Below are positions 43,642 through 52,426 of a stretch of 64,000 nucleotides of DNA, piece after piece (position 1 is the first letter of the stretch; each line of letters opens with the position of its first letter). This stretch comes from Novosphingobium umbonatum. Its GTDB lineage: Bacteria > Pseudomonadota > Alphaproteobacteria > Sphingomonadales > Sphingomonadaceae. The notes beneath the pieces were generated by a model, which had not been told where the DNA came from, did not search any database, and saw nothing but the letters and a program-made list of their open reading frames with translations. Where the stretch lies: positions 62,001-126,000 of the forward strand of contig NZ_SACO01000004.1 in the NCBI RefSeq assembly GCF_004005905.1, read 5' to 3'. Both the position numbers and the translations under genes were made by a program.

Positions 43642-44931
43642 CTATCGGACATTGCGAATGGGCAGGATGGCCAAAGTGCCCGCAGCGGCGAACAAGGTGG
43701 CCGCCATGAACATGGCGTCGTAATTGGCGCTGCCACCGCCAATTGCCAGAAACAGCGGCGCGATGGCGGGGGCCAGCGATTGGGGCAGGCTATTGGCAAT
43801 CTGGATGATGCCCATATCCTTGGCTGCGCTGGATTTGCTGGGCAGGACGGTGGCGCTGATGGCGGTGGCCAGCGCGTAAAACACACTTTTCCCCACGCCC
43901 AGCACGATCATGGCCAGCATAAAGGGGGGCAGCGAATGGGTCTGCGTCAGGATGGCCAGCCCCAGCGTGGCGACCAGTCCGGTGATCACCACCAGCGGCT
44001 TCATCCGACCTGTGCGGTCTACCAGCCAGCCTGCCACGGGGGTCAGGATCAGGCTGATGACCGCGACGGTGGAGGTAATGCCCAAAAGCGCGCGGGGGAC
44101 TTGGCCGGAGACGATGCCGATGACATCGATCAGCACAAAGACCTGATAGGTCTGGGCAAAAGCATTGCCGGTGGCCAGAAGAAAGCGACTGGCGAAAACG
44201 CAGCCAAAGTCCCAGCTTTTGAACGGATTGACGCGGAACACCGAAAAGACGCTGGCCAGCGAAATGCCTTCCTCGCTTTGTGATGGGGCATCGGGGATGA
44301 TGGCGAACATCAACACATTGGCCAAAAGGCAAGGCAGCCAAGGCACCAGAAACATCGCGACGCTGCTGCCCAATGTATATTGTGTCAGGAAGGTGCCCGC
44401 CGCGGTCGCCAGAATGGTGGTCAGCCCCAGAAGGGATGACATGCGCCCGCGTTGGTGTAGCGGGACCTGATCGGGCAGCAGGGCATTGATCGCCGCCTGC
44501 GCAGCGTTTGATCCCACCTGACAGATGACCCAGCCCAAGCCGAACAACCAGATCGAGGTGGTGAGCGCCATCAGCATCAACCCTGCCAACAGGAATAGAG
44601 CGCCAAGGCTGATCCAGAGCCGACGACGGCCCAGACGCGATCTTGTATGGTCCGACACTGCCCCCCAGAAAGGCGCGGCGACCATGGCAAAGAACGCGCC
44701 GATGGACATGATGCTGGCCAGATAGGCGCTTTTCTGGTCGGGCGGGGCTATGGTGCCAATGCGCATGGCGATGGTGATGGTCACCGGCGTCAAAACGGCC
44801 AGCCAATGCGAGAACTGGATGAAGGCATAGACCGCCATAAAGGCGGGCGAGACAGAGGCCTGCTCGCTGGTGGCAGGATGGTTGGCGGGCTGTTTGATGC
44901 CCTCGCTGGTGGCATAGGTGCTTTGCGACAT
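43642..44931 (-). CDS. MFS transporter, glycoside-cation symporter-like
   Basis: 429 aa, 12 transmembrane helices. The cytoplasmic loop after helix 2 reads S-D-H-T-R-S-R-L-G-R-R-R-L-W, the form found in glycoside-pentoside-hexuronide symporters (usually S-D-R-T-R-S-R-x-G-R-R-R-P). It heads the operon symporter, UPF0303, DUF1080 and is divergent from the PQQ dehydrogenase gene. Predicted import of a sugar or glycoside across the inner membrane. Confidence 0.87.
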   Translation of the reverse strand: MSQSTYATSEGIKQPANHPATSEQASVSPAFMAVYAFIQFSHWLAVLTPVTITIAMRIGTIAPPDQKSAYLASIMSIGAFFAMVAAPFWGAVSDHTRSRLGRRRLWISLGALFLLAGLMLMALTTSIWLFGLGWVICQVGSNAAQAAINALLPDQVPLHQRGRMSSLLGLTTILATAAGTFLTQYTLGSSVAMFLVPWLPCLLANVLMFAIIPDAPSQSEEGISLASVFSVFRVNPFKSWDFGCVFASRFLLATGNAFAQTYQVFVLIDVIGIVSGQVPRALLGITSTVAVISLILTPVAGWLVDRTGRMKPLVVITGLVATLGLAILTQTHSLPPFMLAMIVLGVGKSVFYALATAISATVLPSKSSAAKDMGIIQIANSLPQSLAPAIAPLFLAIGGGSANYDAMFMAATLFAAAGTLAILPIRNVR

Positions 44932-45105
44932 CCTGTCTGTCTCTCTCTTCCCTTTTGGCCCGACCTGCCTGTGATTCGCGCAAGCTTCAAAGAAGGAAAG
45001 CGCCGTATCATCAGGGGTATGGCCATGTTTTTGCCGATGATTATCGGGCTGGCTTTATTTTTTAATTCTGATAAATTATCTCATAACAAGCCGTGGAGGA
45101 AGAGG

Positions 45106-47202
45106 ATGCGCAGCCGCGCTGAGAAAAAAATTGTCCCGCTGTTGGCGGGTGGTCTGGCCTTGTTGCCCCTTGCCGCCGGATTGAGCGCCAAGGGGGGCGG
45201 GGATTGGGCCAGCTATCATGGTAATCCTGCAGGGGATCACTTCTCCAGCCTGACGCAGATTACCCCTGCCAATGTCGCCCAATTGCAACCGGCGTGGCGG
45301 ATCGAGACTGGCGAGGGCGGATTGCAGACCACCCCCTTGGTGATCGATGGCGTGCTTTATGCCCTGACGCCGGATCAGCAGGTGTTGGCGGTCGACGGTG
45401 CCAGCGGGCGTAAGCTGTGGCAGCGTAAATTGCCCGACAGCAACCTGCAGCCGGTGCGCGGATTGAGCTATTGGCATGTGGGCAAGGAGCAACGCCTGTT
45501 GGTGGGGGCTGGGCAATATCTCCATGCGCTCGACCCGAGCAGCGGCGCTTCGATCAAATCCTTTGGCGATCATGGCCGCATAGACTTGCGCGCTGGTTTG
45601 GGGCGTCCGGTTACCTCAATTGCCTTGGCGCTGACCACACCGGCTACCATCTGGGGCGATCTGGCGATTGTCGGTTTCCGCACAGCCGAATCCGCGCCTG
45701 CCGCCCCCGGTGCGATCCGCGCCTATGATATTCGTAGCGGGAAATTGCGCTGGACCTTTTTCTCCATCCCCCATGATGGGCAAAAGGGTGCCGACACTTG
45801 GCCCAAGGGCGCGTGGAAGACCGCCGGTGGCGCCAACAATTGGGCGGGCATGGTGGTCGATACGGCGCGCGGGATTGTCTATGCCCCGCTTGGCTCCGCG
45901 GTCAGCGACTTTTACGGCGGGGATCGCAAAGGCGATAATCTCTATGCCAATTCGCTGGTGGCGCTGGACGCGCGCAGCGGCAAGTTATTGTGGCATTACC
46001 AATTGGTTCATCACGATATTCTGGACCGCGATCCGCCCAGCCCGCCGGTCTTGCTGAGCGTGATGCAGGAAGGGCGCAAGGTGGATGCCGTGGCGCAGGC
46101 CACCAAACACGGCCAATTGTTCCTGTTTGATCGGGTGACCGGCAAGCCGCTCTTCCCGATTGACGAGGTGCCTATTCCGCAAAGTCAGGTACCCGGCGAG
46201 GCCAGCTCTGCGACCCAGCCCATGCCGCGCCTGCCCGAACCCTATGCCCGTCAGCGCTTGACGGCGGATATGTTGACGCAGCGCACGCCTGCCGCGCATG
46301 AAGAGGCGGCCAAAGCCTTTGCGGGGCTGGTCAGCGATGGTCCTTTCGCGCCTTTGCGTGTGGGGCAAAGCACGGTGGTGTTCCCCGGCTTTGACGGCGG
46401 CGCGGAATGGGGCGGGCAAGCCATCGCGCAGGGCAAGGGCATCCTGTATATCAACGCCAATGATGTGGCCTGGACCGGCGCTCTGGCACCGGCAGCGCAG
46501 GGGCAGGGTGCCAGCCTGTACCAACAGAATTGCGCGGCCTGCCATGGCATGGACCGCAAAGGTTCGGCCGGCGCCTTCCCCTCGCTGGAGGGTGTGATGA
46601 AGCGCTATCTGGACGGGGATGTCGCGGGCATCATCCTGAAAGGCAAGGGAAGGATGCCCGGTTTCGGGCATCTGGCGCCGCAACTGGGCAATTTGCTCGA
46701 TTATTTGCGCCATGGGGATACGCAGAAGACGGAGTTCGCAAGCGGCGAGGCCGGTACGCAGCGTTTCATCTTCACCGGCTATCGCAAATTTCTCGACAGC
46801 GAGGGCTATCCCGCCATCACCCCGCCATGGGGTACGTTGAGCGCGATAGATATGAATAGCGGGCGCTATCTGTGGCGCGTGCCGCTGGGCGAATATCCGG
46901 CCTTGAGCAAGGCCGGTTTGGCCCCGACCGGCACTGAGAATTATGGCGGTCCGATTGTCACCGCCAGTGGCCTGCTGTTCATTGGCGCCACGATTTACGA
47001 CCACCAGATGCGCGCCTTTGACGCGGCCAGTGGCAAGATCCTGTGGTCGGCCACTTTGCCGCAGGGCGGGGTGGCCACGCCGGTCACCTATATGGCCAAG
47101 GGCCGCCAATATGTGGTGATCGCCACCAGCAACAGCCGCGAGGCCAAGGCGCCTGCCGGATCGGGCTATTCGGCCTTTGCCCTGCCTGTGGCCAAACATT
47201 GA
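45106..47202 (+). CDS. PQQ-dependent dehydrogenase with internal cytochrome c domain
   Basis: 698 aa, exported (signal helix about residues 8-28). The propeller follows the membrane glucose dehydrogenase pattern: N-N-W-A-G-M-V-V-D, A-V-S-D-F-Y-G-G-D-R, G-D-N-L-Y-A-N-S-L-V-A-L-D-A and Q-L-V-H-H-D-I. A c-type heme domain is inserted near residues 460-560 (C476-A-A-C479-H480 with axial Met in G-R-M-P-G-F), followed by the last blades (W-G-T-L-S-A-I-D...G-G-P-I-V-T-A). Electrons could pass from PQQH2 to heme within one chain. Start fixed by GGAGG. Substrate is probably a sugar or alcohol in the periplasm; PQQ synthesis genes are not in the window. Confidence 0.9.
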   Translation: MRSRAEKKIVPLLAGGLALLPLAAGLSAKGGGDWASYHGNPAGDHFSSLTQITPANVAQLQPAWRIETGEGGLQTTPLVIDGVLYALTPDQQVLAVDGASGRKLWQRKLPDSNLQPVRGLSYWHVGKEQRLLVGAGQYLHALDPSSGASIKSFGDHGRIDLRAGLGRPVTSIALALTTPATIWGDLAIVGFRTAESAPAAPGAIRAYDIRSGKLRWTFFSIPHDGQKGADTWPKGAWKTAGGANNWAGMVVDTARGIVYAPLGSAVSDFYGGDRKGDNLYANSLVALDARSGKLLWHYQLVHHDILDRDPPSPPVLLSVMQEGRKVDAVAQATKHGQLFLFDRVTGKPLFPIDEVPIPQSQVPGEASSATQPMPRLPEPYARQRLTADMLTQRTPAAHEEAAKAFAGLVSDGPFAPLRVGQSTVVFPGFDGGAEWGGQAIAQGKGILYINANDVAWTGALAPAAQGQGASLYQQNCAACHGMDRKGSAGAFPSLEGVMKRYLDGDVAGIILKGKGRMPGFGHLAPQLGNLLDYLRHGDTQKTEFASGEAGTQRFIFTGYRKFLDSEGYPAITPPWGTLSAIDMNSGRYLWRVPLGEYPALSKAGLAPTGTENYGGPIVTASGLLFIGATIYDHQMRAFDAASGKILWSATLPQGGVATPVTYMAKGRQYVVIATSNSREAKAPAGSGYSAFALPVAKH

Positions 47203-47215
47203 GAGGATGAGGGCG

Positions 47216-48256
47216 ATGACACAAAGATGGGGAGTGGGGTTGGTCGGATCGGGTCTGGTGACCCGTTCGATCCATATTCCGGCGCTGGCCGCATTGGGCG
47301 ATTTGTTTGCCTTGCGCAGCCTTTGGGACGTTAATCCTGCGCTGGCACAGGCCACAGCGGCCAGTTGCGGGGCGCAGGCTGCACCCAGCCTTGAGGCCAT
47401 GCTGGCCGATCCGGCGATTGATGTGGTGATGATCGGCAGTCCCGCGCAATTCCATGCGGGGCAGGCGATCGCGGCTTTGCGCGCGGGCAAGAAAGCGGTG
47501 CTGGTGGAAAAGCCTTTGTGTTCCACTCCGCAAGAAGCCGAGGATATCGCGCAAGTCGCGCGCGAGACGGGCGGATTGGTGTTGGTGGGGGCGATGCATC
47601 TGTTCGACCCTGCATGGCGCTTTATGGAGCAGCAGGTGGCGGCGCAGGATAGTGCGCCCTCGCTGATCCGTTCCTGTATCATCCTGCCCCCCAACGGGCG
47701 TTTCGATCAATGGGCCAGCGAGGAAATCCTGCCTCCGCCTCCCGCCGGATCCCCGCCGCTCTTGCGCAGCGAGGTGATGATGATGGAGGGGGCGATCATG
47801 GGCTTGGCTATCCATGACCTGCCCTTGGTGCGTCGCCTGTTGCGCGATGATGCTGGGGTGCAAGTGACCAGCGCCAAGCGCCTGTCGCCCTTCGGCTATA
47901 TGCTCAGCATCAAGGCCGGTGAGCAATTGGTCGATCTTTTCGCCTTTATGCATGGCCATTGGCGCCCCGAATGGACGCTGACCGCCACGGCATTGGATTG
48001 GCAGGCCCATGCCGAATTCACGCCCTCCTTTGTGATGGCAGGGTCTGGCAGCGCCAGTTTCACCGCCAAGGGGGCCAGCCATGCGATGATCCCGCAAGCC
48101 GACAATGGCTATGCGGGCGAGTGGCAGGCGATCGCGGCGTTCCTGTCGGGGGAAGCCGCCCCGCCCGACCCGCAGGATGTGGTGCGGGACTTTCTGTTTG
48201 CTCATGCCATCGCGCAACAGGCCTGCGCTTTGGTGGCCAAGGAGATGGCGCAATGA
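47216..48256 (+). CDS. Gfo/Idh/MocA-family oxidoreductase
   Basis: 346 aa. N-terminal Rossmann fold G-L-V-G-S-G-L-V-T-R-S-I-H (G-x-G-x-x-x), E-K-P-L-C-S-T motif after strand 5 (usual form E-K-P), and a C-terminal alpha/beta dimerisation domain. NAD(P)-dependent sugar dehydrogenase or oxidoreductase; several members perform C3 oxidation of glycosides, the step that feeds DUF1080 hydrolases. The start at 47216 is taken over 47207 because of GAGG spacing. It overlaps the next gene by 4 nt (ATGA). Confidence 0.9.
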   Translation: MTQRWGVGLVGSGLVTRSIHIPALAALGDLFALRSLWDVNPALAQATAASCGAQAAPSLEAMLADPAIDVVMIGSPAQFHAGQAIAALRAGKKAVLVEKPLCSTPQEAEDIAQVARETGGLVLVGAMHLFDPAWRFMEQQVAAQDSAPSLIRSCIILPPNGRFDQWASEEILPPPPAGSPPLLRSEVMMMEGAIMGLAIHDLPLVRRLLRDDAGVQVTSAKRLSPFGYMLSIKAGEQLVDLFAFMHGHWRPEWTLTATALDWQAHAEFTPSFVMAGSGSASFTAKGASHAMIPQADNGYAGEWQAIAAFLSGEAAPPDPQDVVRDFLFAHAIAQQACALVAKEMAQ

Positions 48257-49032
48257 AGCCGATGTTGGTGGCCGGTAACGGTTTGAGCGCCAGTTTCATG
48301 GCGTCACTGGTGGCGTCTTTGCCGGTTTCCTTGGCGCAGGGGGAAGGCGATGTTGTGTTGTTGCAGGGCGCCGGCGATTGGCCAGCGCGTTTGATGACGA
48401 CCTTGGCGCAGGGGGCGAAGCGGATCATCCTGCTCGACCCTGCTCCTGTGCCAGAACTCGGGCCTGTGATCGAACAGGTCGAAGCGGCGGGGGCGCTCCT
48501 GCTTTTGTGCGAGACCCACAGTGATAATCCCGCAGTGGCGCCTTTTGCCGCCGGTCTGCAACCGGTTTTCAGCACGGTGACCGTCGAGGCGCAGGGAGAG
48601 GACGATCTGGCCAGTCTCTTGCTGGCGCAGATCAGGGTGGCGCGCGGCATGGGAATGACCATGGGCGAGCTGTTGAATGCCACTGCGGGTCAGGATCAGG
48701 CTTTGGCCATGTTGGCGGCGCGCCTTCGCGGGCAAGAGGTGCTGCTACGGCTTGGTGCGGTGCGTTGCCGCGCGGGCTTGGCGCGGTTGCGGTGGATGGC
48801 GCATGGGCCGACCGACAGCGCTTGTCTCGAACTGGACAGCAGCGGCAAACCGCGTCCGGTCGTGGCTTGGCATGTGAACGGTGATGGCATGCGCAATATG
48901 CCCAGCCTCTATGAAAACGCTCTGCGCAGTATCTTGCGCAAGGCGGTGGCCGGTGCATGGCCCGCCGATACGCAGGCCTTGCGCGATTGGGCAAGCGATG
49001 CGGCTTTGGCTCTGGCCATAGCCCAAGGCTAG
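48253..49032 (+). CDS. Protein of unknown function coupled to the Gfo/Idh/MocA gene
   Basis: 259 aa. I do not recognise the family. The N-terminal half looks like an alpha/beta nucleotide-binding or flavodoxin-like fold (hydrophobic strands at G-D-V-V-L-L-Q-G, R-I-I-L-L-D-P and L-L-L-L-C-E-T). The C-terminal half has L-Y-E-N-A-L-R-S-I-L-R-K and may correspond to a degenerate oxidoreductase dimer domain. The 4-nt overlap with the dehydrogenase gene suggests that the two form a complex. No signal peptide or membrane helix is evident. Confidence 0.7.
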   Translation: MKPMLVAGNGLSASFMASLVASLPVSLAQGEGDVVLLQGAGDWPARLMTTLAQGAKRIILLDPAPVPELGPVIEQVEAAGALLLLCETHSDNPAVAPFAAGLQPVFSTVTVEAQGEDDLASLLLAQIRVARGMGMTMGELLNATAGQDQALAMLAARLRGQEVLLRLGAVRCRAGLARLRWMAHGPTDSACLELDSSGKPRPVVAWHVNGDGMRNMPSLYENALRSILRKAVAGAWPADTQALRDWASDAALALAIAQG

Positions 49033-49109
49033 GCAAACAAGGCAAGGGTTGCTGCTGGCGGGCAGCCCTTGCCATTGTATGCGATGGGCTCTTGAGGCAG
49101 AAGGCGGCC

Positions 49110-49757
49110 ATGGAAAGCTCTCAAGCCAAACCTTCGCGGGCGAAAAAGGCGCCTGCTGCAAAAACCGCAAAATCGGTTAAGGGCAAGGCGCCGGTTGGCG
49201 CTTCTCCCAAAGGCGCGGCCAGACGCGAGGAGATCCTGAGCGGTTTGATGGACAAGATTGCCCAGCAGGAATTGCGCAACCCTTCCTTGCGGGAAATCGG
49301 GCGGGCGCTGGAGTTGGAACCGGCCCACATCCTCTATTATTTCAAAAGCCGCGAGGATTTGCTGCAAAGCGTCATCATCCGCTGGGACGAAAATGCTGCG
49401 CAATATGCCGATGGTCTGGCGATGACGCTGGACAATTTTGCCGAGCAGGTCCGGCGCAATATTGCCATACCCGGCGTAGTGCATCTCTATCTCACCTTTG
49501 CCGCCGAAGCGGTTGATCCCGCCCATGCCGCGCATGACTTTTTCCGCCAGCGCTTTGATCGGGTATGCCAGACGTTGGAACAGCGGATCGTCGAGGAACA
49601 GCGACAGGGGCGCATAGCTGCCGATGTCGATCCTGTTTCCAAAGCGCGCCAGTTGATCGCCTTGTCCGACGGTTTGCAATTGCAGTCGCTGGTCGATCCC
49701 AAGGTGGATGCAGCGCAAGTTTTGTTCGATGCGATAGGCGATTTGCGGCAATCGTGA
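49110..49757 (+). CDS. TetR/AcrR-family regulator, paralog 2
   Basis: 215 aa; start at 49110 with AGAAGG upstream. It has a Lys/Ala-rich leader (P-S-R-A-K-K-A-P-A-A-K-T-A-K) before S-P-K-G-A-A-R-R-E-E-I-L, and the helix-turn-helix L-R-E-I-G-R-A-L-E-L-E-P-A-H-I-L-Y-Y-F. Most of the protein aligns without gaps to the TetR at 5489-6145. It lies 77 nt after the unknown gene and 48 nt before the convergent TonB receptor stop. It likely controls the glycoside-type operons around it, including UPF0303 copy 2. Confidence 0.88.
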   Translation: MESSQAKPSRAKKAPAAKTAKSVKGKAPVGASPKGAARREEILSGLMDKIAQQELRNPSLREIGRALELEPAHILYYFKSREDLLQSVIIRWDENAAQYADGLAMTLDNFAEQVRRNIAIPGVVHLYLTFAAEAVDPAHAAHDFFRQRFDRVCQTLEQRIVEEQRQGRIAADVDPVSKARQLIALSDGLQLQSLVDPKVDAAQVLFDAIGDLRQS

Positions 49758-49763
49758 GCAAGA

Positions 49764-49797
49764 AAAGGCAGGAACTGCGTCTACAGTCCCTGCCTTT
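49764..49797. terminator. Bidirectional terminator between TetR and TonB receptor
   Basis: AAAGGCAGG (49764-49772) pairs with CCTGCCTTT (49789-49797), and ACTG (49774-49777) pairs with CAGT (49784-49787) across one mismatch, giving a long hairpin. It has A/T-flanked arms and lies between two convergent stops. Confidence 0.75.
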
Positions 49798-49805
49798 CGC
49801 GCGAT

Positions 49806-52040
49806 TTAGAACTTGATACCGGCGCGGGCACCAAAGGTCAGCGGATCGGCAAAATTGACCGTGCCAAAGAAGCCCGATGTGGCATTGGTGACTGTCACCT
49901 TGTTTTCCAGATTATTGACAAAGGCGCTGATGTAATAGCGCTCTTGCGGAGCGGTATAGGTCAGCGTCAGATCCGATTTGGTGAAGGAGGGCTGATAGAA
50001 ATAGACATAATTGCCCATATCGGTCAGCTGATAGCGGCTGCTGAAACGCGTTTGCCCCGAAGCCACCACTTTGCCTTCGCCCACCGGAATAGTGTAATTG
50101 ACACCCACCGTACCCGACCATTTCGGGCTGCGATCCAGCGGCCGACCGGCAAAATTGACGCCCGGGGTGGGGATGAACTGGGCATAGCGGGCGTTGAGGT
50201 AATTGAGCGCCAGATGCACGGCCAGATTGTTCATCGGGCGCAATTCGCTGTCCAGTTCGATACCATTGACCTTGGCCGAAGCGGCATTGCGGGTTACCTG
50301 ACAGGGCAGGTTGCCACCGGGGCCACAGATATTGGCGGTCTGGCTCAGTTGCAGGCCTTGGTAATTGTAATGGAACACCGTGCCGTTAAAACGGATGGCG
50401 GGGTTGAGGCGCAGTTTGAAGCCGGATTCAAAGGCCGTCAGTGTTTCGGGCTGATAATAAAGCGCATTGGCGTTCTGGCTGCAACCGGGGCCGGTTCCCA
50501 CTTCGCAACCATCATTGAAACCGCCCGCTTTGTAACCGGTCGAAACCGAGGCGAAAACCAGACCGAGCGGCGTGTCATAATCCACGCCAAGGCGCCATGT
50601 CAGCTTGCTGAAGCTGCGCTTGGCGGCGGTCACTTCCTGTGTCGAGCGGCTGATGAACGTGCCCAGATTATAGGCATTCTGGATGTTGCTATAGGTGTCG
50701 ACGACCGTCGAGCCATAGCGCGACTTGGTGTCATTGGAATAGCGCAGACCCGCCGTCAGCTTCAGACCATCTGCCAACTTATAGGTCGCCTGACCGAAAG
50801 CGGATTTGTTTTCCGAAATGGTGGGGTTGCGCAAAAATCCAAAGGCGGTGTTGGGCCCCAACAGGTTGTACAGGTCCAGCACGATGTTCGAGCGCTCTTT
50901 GAAATAATAGCCGCCAACCTGTGCCTGCAACGGGCCATCACCGGTCAGAGCCAGACGCAATTCATGCGAGGTCTGCCAGTAAAGGCCGGGGAAAGCGGCC
51001 ATGACATTGCCATTGGCATAATTGAAGATCTCGTCACGCTTGGACTCGCGATAGGATCCGACATAGGTGGCGCGCAGCTTGCCCATGTCATAATTCAGCT
51101 CGCCCATGACGCCTTTGTCATCATTGTTGCGGCGGCTTTGTTGGCCTTGGGCAACCGACAGGGTGCGATAGGCACGGCTAGAGCGATCCAGCAGCACGGG
51201 CGGGTCAAATGTCGGGCGAGCGCCGGAAACGATATTGGCATAGAAATTTTCGGGCGGAACGCCTGCGTCAATCGTGCCTTTCGATTTGCTGTAATCAGCC
51301 ACCAGATAGATGTCGAGATTGCTGTTAGGTTGCCATAAAAGCGACAGGCGGGCGGCCATGTTCTTCTTGAACGGATGGAGCGTCACGCCATCGGCAAGAT
51401 TGCCATCATAGACAAAATTATCCCGCCGATCGAGATTGACCGCCGCACGCAGCGCCAGCGTTGGCGACAAAGGCGCGTTGATCACGCCGGTCAGGTTGAG
51501 CGTGTTGTAATTGCCGTAAACCGCATCCAGCGAAGCGCCCAGTTTGAACTTGGGACGCGCGCTTAACACATTCACCACGCCTGCGGTGGAGTTACGGCCA
51601 TAAAGCGTGCCCTGCGGGCCGCGCAGCACTTCCACGCGCTCGATGTCGAAAAAGCTGACCTCCTGCGCCTGCGGGCGGGCAATATAGACGCCGTTCAGCA
51701 TGAAGGCCGCCGAAGGGTCGCCCTTTTCGGTGTTGTCGGTGGAGGTGACGCCGCGAATGGTGATCTGCAGGCCATTGTTGCGGTTGATGGTGAGGTTGGG
51801 AACGGCGGTGTCGAGCTGGGTGGGGTTGCTGATGCCCGCTTTGGTTAGTTCCGCGCCGCCAATGGCGGTCATCGCGATTGGCGTTTTGGACAAAAGCGAG
51901 GATGTGCGGGTGGCGGTCACCACGATATCGTCATTGGTGGGTGCTGGTTTGGCATTGCCTTCCGCCGCCATCGCCTGCCCGGACAGGGCAAGGGCGGAAC
52001 AGCTCAACAGCGCCCATCTGAAACCGATTACACTTCGCAT
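49806..52040 (-). CDS. TonB-dependent outer-membrane receptor, glycoside-type locus
   Basis: 744 aa. Signal peptide ending A-M-A-A, TonB box D-D-I-V-V-T-A-T-R, plug with I-T-I-R-G-V-T-S, V-E-V-L-R-G-P-Q-G-T-L-Y-G-R-N-S-T-A-G-V-V-N-V, and C-terminal F-G-A-R-A-G-I-K-F. AGGAGAG precedes the ATG. It is convergent with the TetR gene and stands on its own, with a 386-nt upstream region. Likely outer-membrane importer for the substrate of the PQQ/Gfo/DUF1080 genes; the ligand is unknown. Confidence 0.92.
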   Translation of the reverse strand: MRSVIGFRWALLSCSALALSGQAMAAEGNAKPAPTNDDIVVTATRTSSLLSKTPIAMTAIGGAELTKAGISNPTQLDTAVPNLTINRNNGLQITIRGVTSTDNTEKGDPSAAFMLNGVYIARPQAQEVSFFDIERVEVLRGPQGTLYGRNSTAGVVNVLSARPKFKLGASLDAVYGNYNTLNLTGVINAPLSPTLALRAAVNLDRRDNFVYDGNLADGVTLHPFKKNMAARLSLLWQPNSNLDIYLVADYSKSKGTIDAGVPPENFYANIVSGARPTFDPPVLLDRSSRAYRTLSVAQGQQSRRNNDDKGVMGELNYDMGKLRATYVGSYRESKRDEIFNYANGNVMAAFPGLYWQTSHELRLALTGDGPLQAQVGGYYFKERSNIVLDLYNLLGPNTAFGFLRNPTISENKSAFGQATYKLADGLKLTAGLRYSNDTKSRYGSTVVDTYSNIQNAYNLGTFISRSTQEVTAAKRSFSKLTWRLGVDYDTPLGLVFASVSTGYKAGGFNDGCEVGTGPGCSQNANALYYQPETLTAFESGFKLRLNPAIRFNGTVFHYNYQGLQLSQTANICGPGGNLPCQVTRNAASAKVNGIELDSELRPMNNLAVHLALNYLNARYAQFIPTPGVNFAGRPLDRSPKWSGTVGVNYTIPVGEGKVVASGQTRFSSRYQLTDMGNYVYFYQPSFTKSDLTLTYTAPQERYYISAFVNNLENKVTVTNATSGFFGTVNFADPLTFGARAGIKF

Positions 52041-52426
52041 ACCATCTCTCTCCTTGTGATGGTCCCCTTGACCTATGGGTCTATCGGGGGGTGTTGGGCT
52101 TGGCCCGAAAATGCTGAATGCCGCGTAGGCGCAGGTTGCGCCGGAAATCGGCTCTCCTTGCGGTAACCGATTCCATTACGCAGGCTAAAGCGCCACTCCA
52201 ATGGGGCACTACGGATTTAGCAATTAAGTCAGGGTCATTCCTGAAGCGGGCGTCGAATGCCCTTGGCTATCCTGCACATATCCATCCCCCAATTGGCCGC
52301 GGCATTTGTCTTGTCTGCGTGCTCGACTCATAATTTAATCGAATTAAAATTAATCGCAAGCTACGATTTTTCCCAAATGTCGACGGATAGGGTGGCAAGC
52401 ACCAAGCTCGCCCGCCACCCCGTGGC
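52041..52426. other. 386-nt intergenic region with regulatory repeats
   Basis: No credible gene is visible; the short frames here lack ribosome-binding sites and protein-like content. The region must hold the promoter of the TonB receptor and the 3' end of the RND operon. Near the RND side lies a hairpin GGGTGGC (52390-52396) / GCCACCC (52414-52420), possibly the operon terminator. Confidence 0.6.
52334..52356. promoter_or_regulatory. AT-rich palindrome and direct repeat
   Basis: TTTAAT-CGA-ATTAAA (52334-52348) is a perfect 6-3-6 palindrome. TTAATCG also occurs twice (52335-52341 and 52350-52356) with a 15-nt pitch. This is a conspicuous AT island in GC-rich DNA and a candidate binding site of unknown owner. 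Confidence 0.35.
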
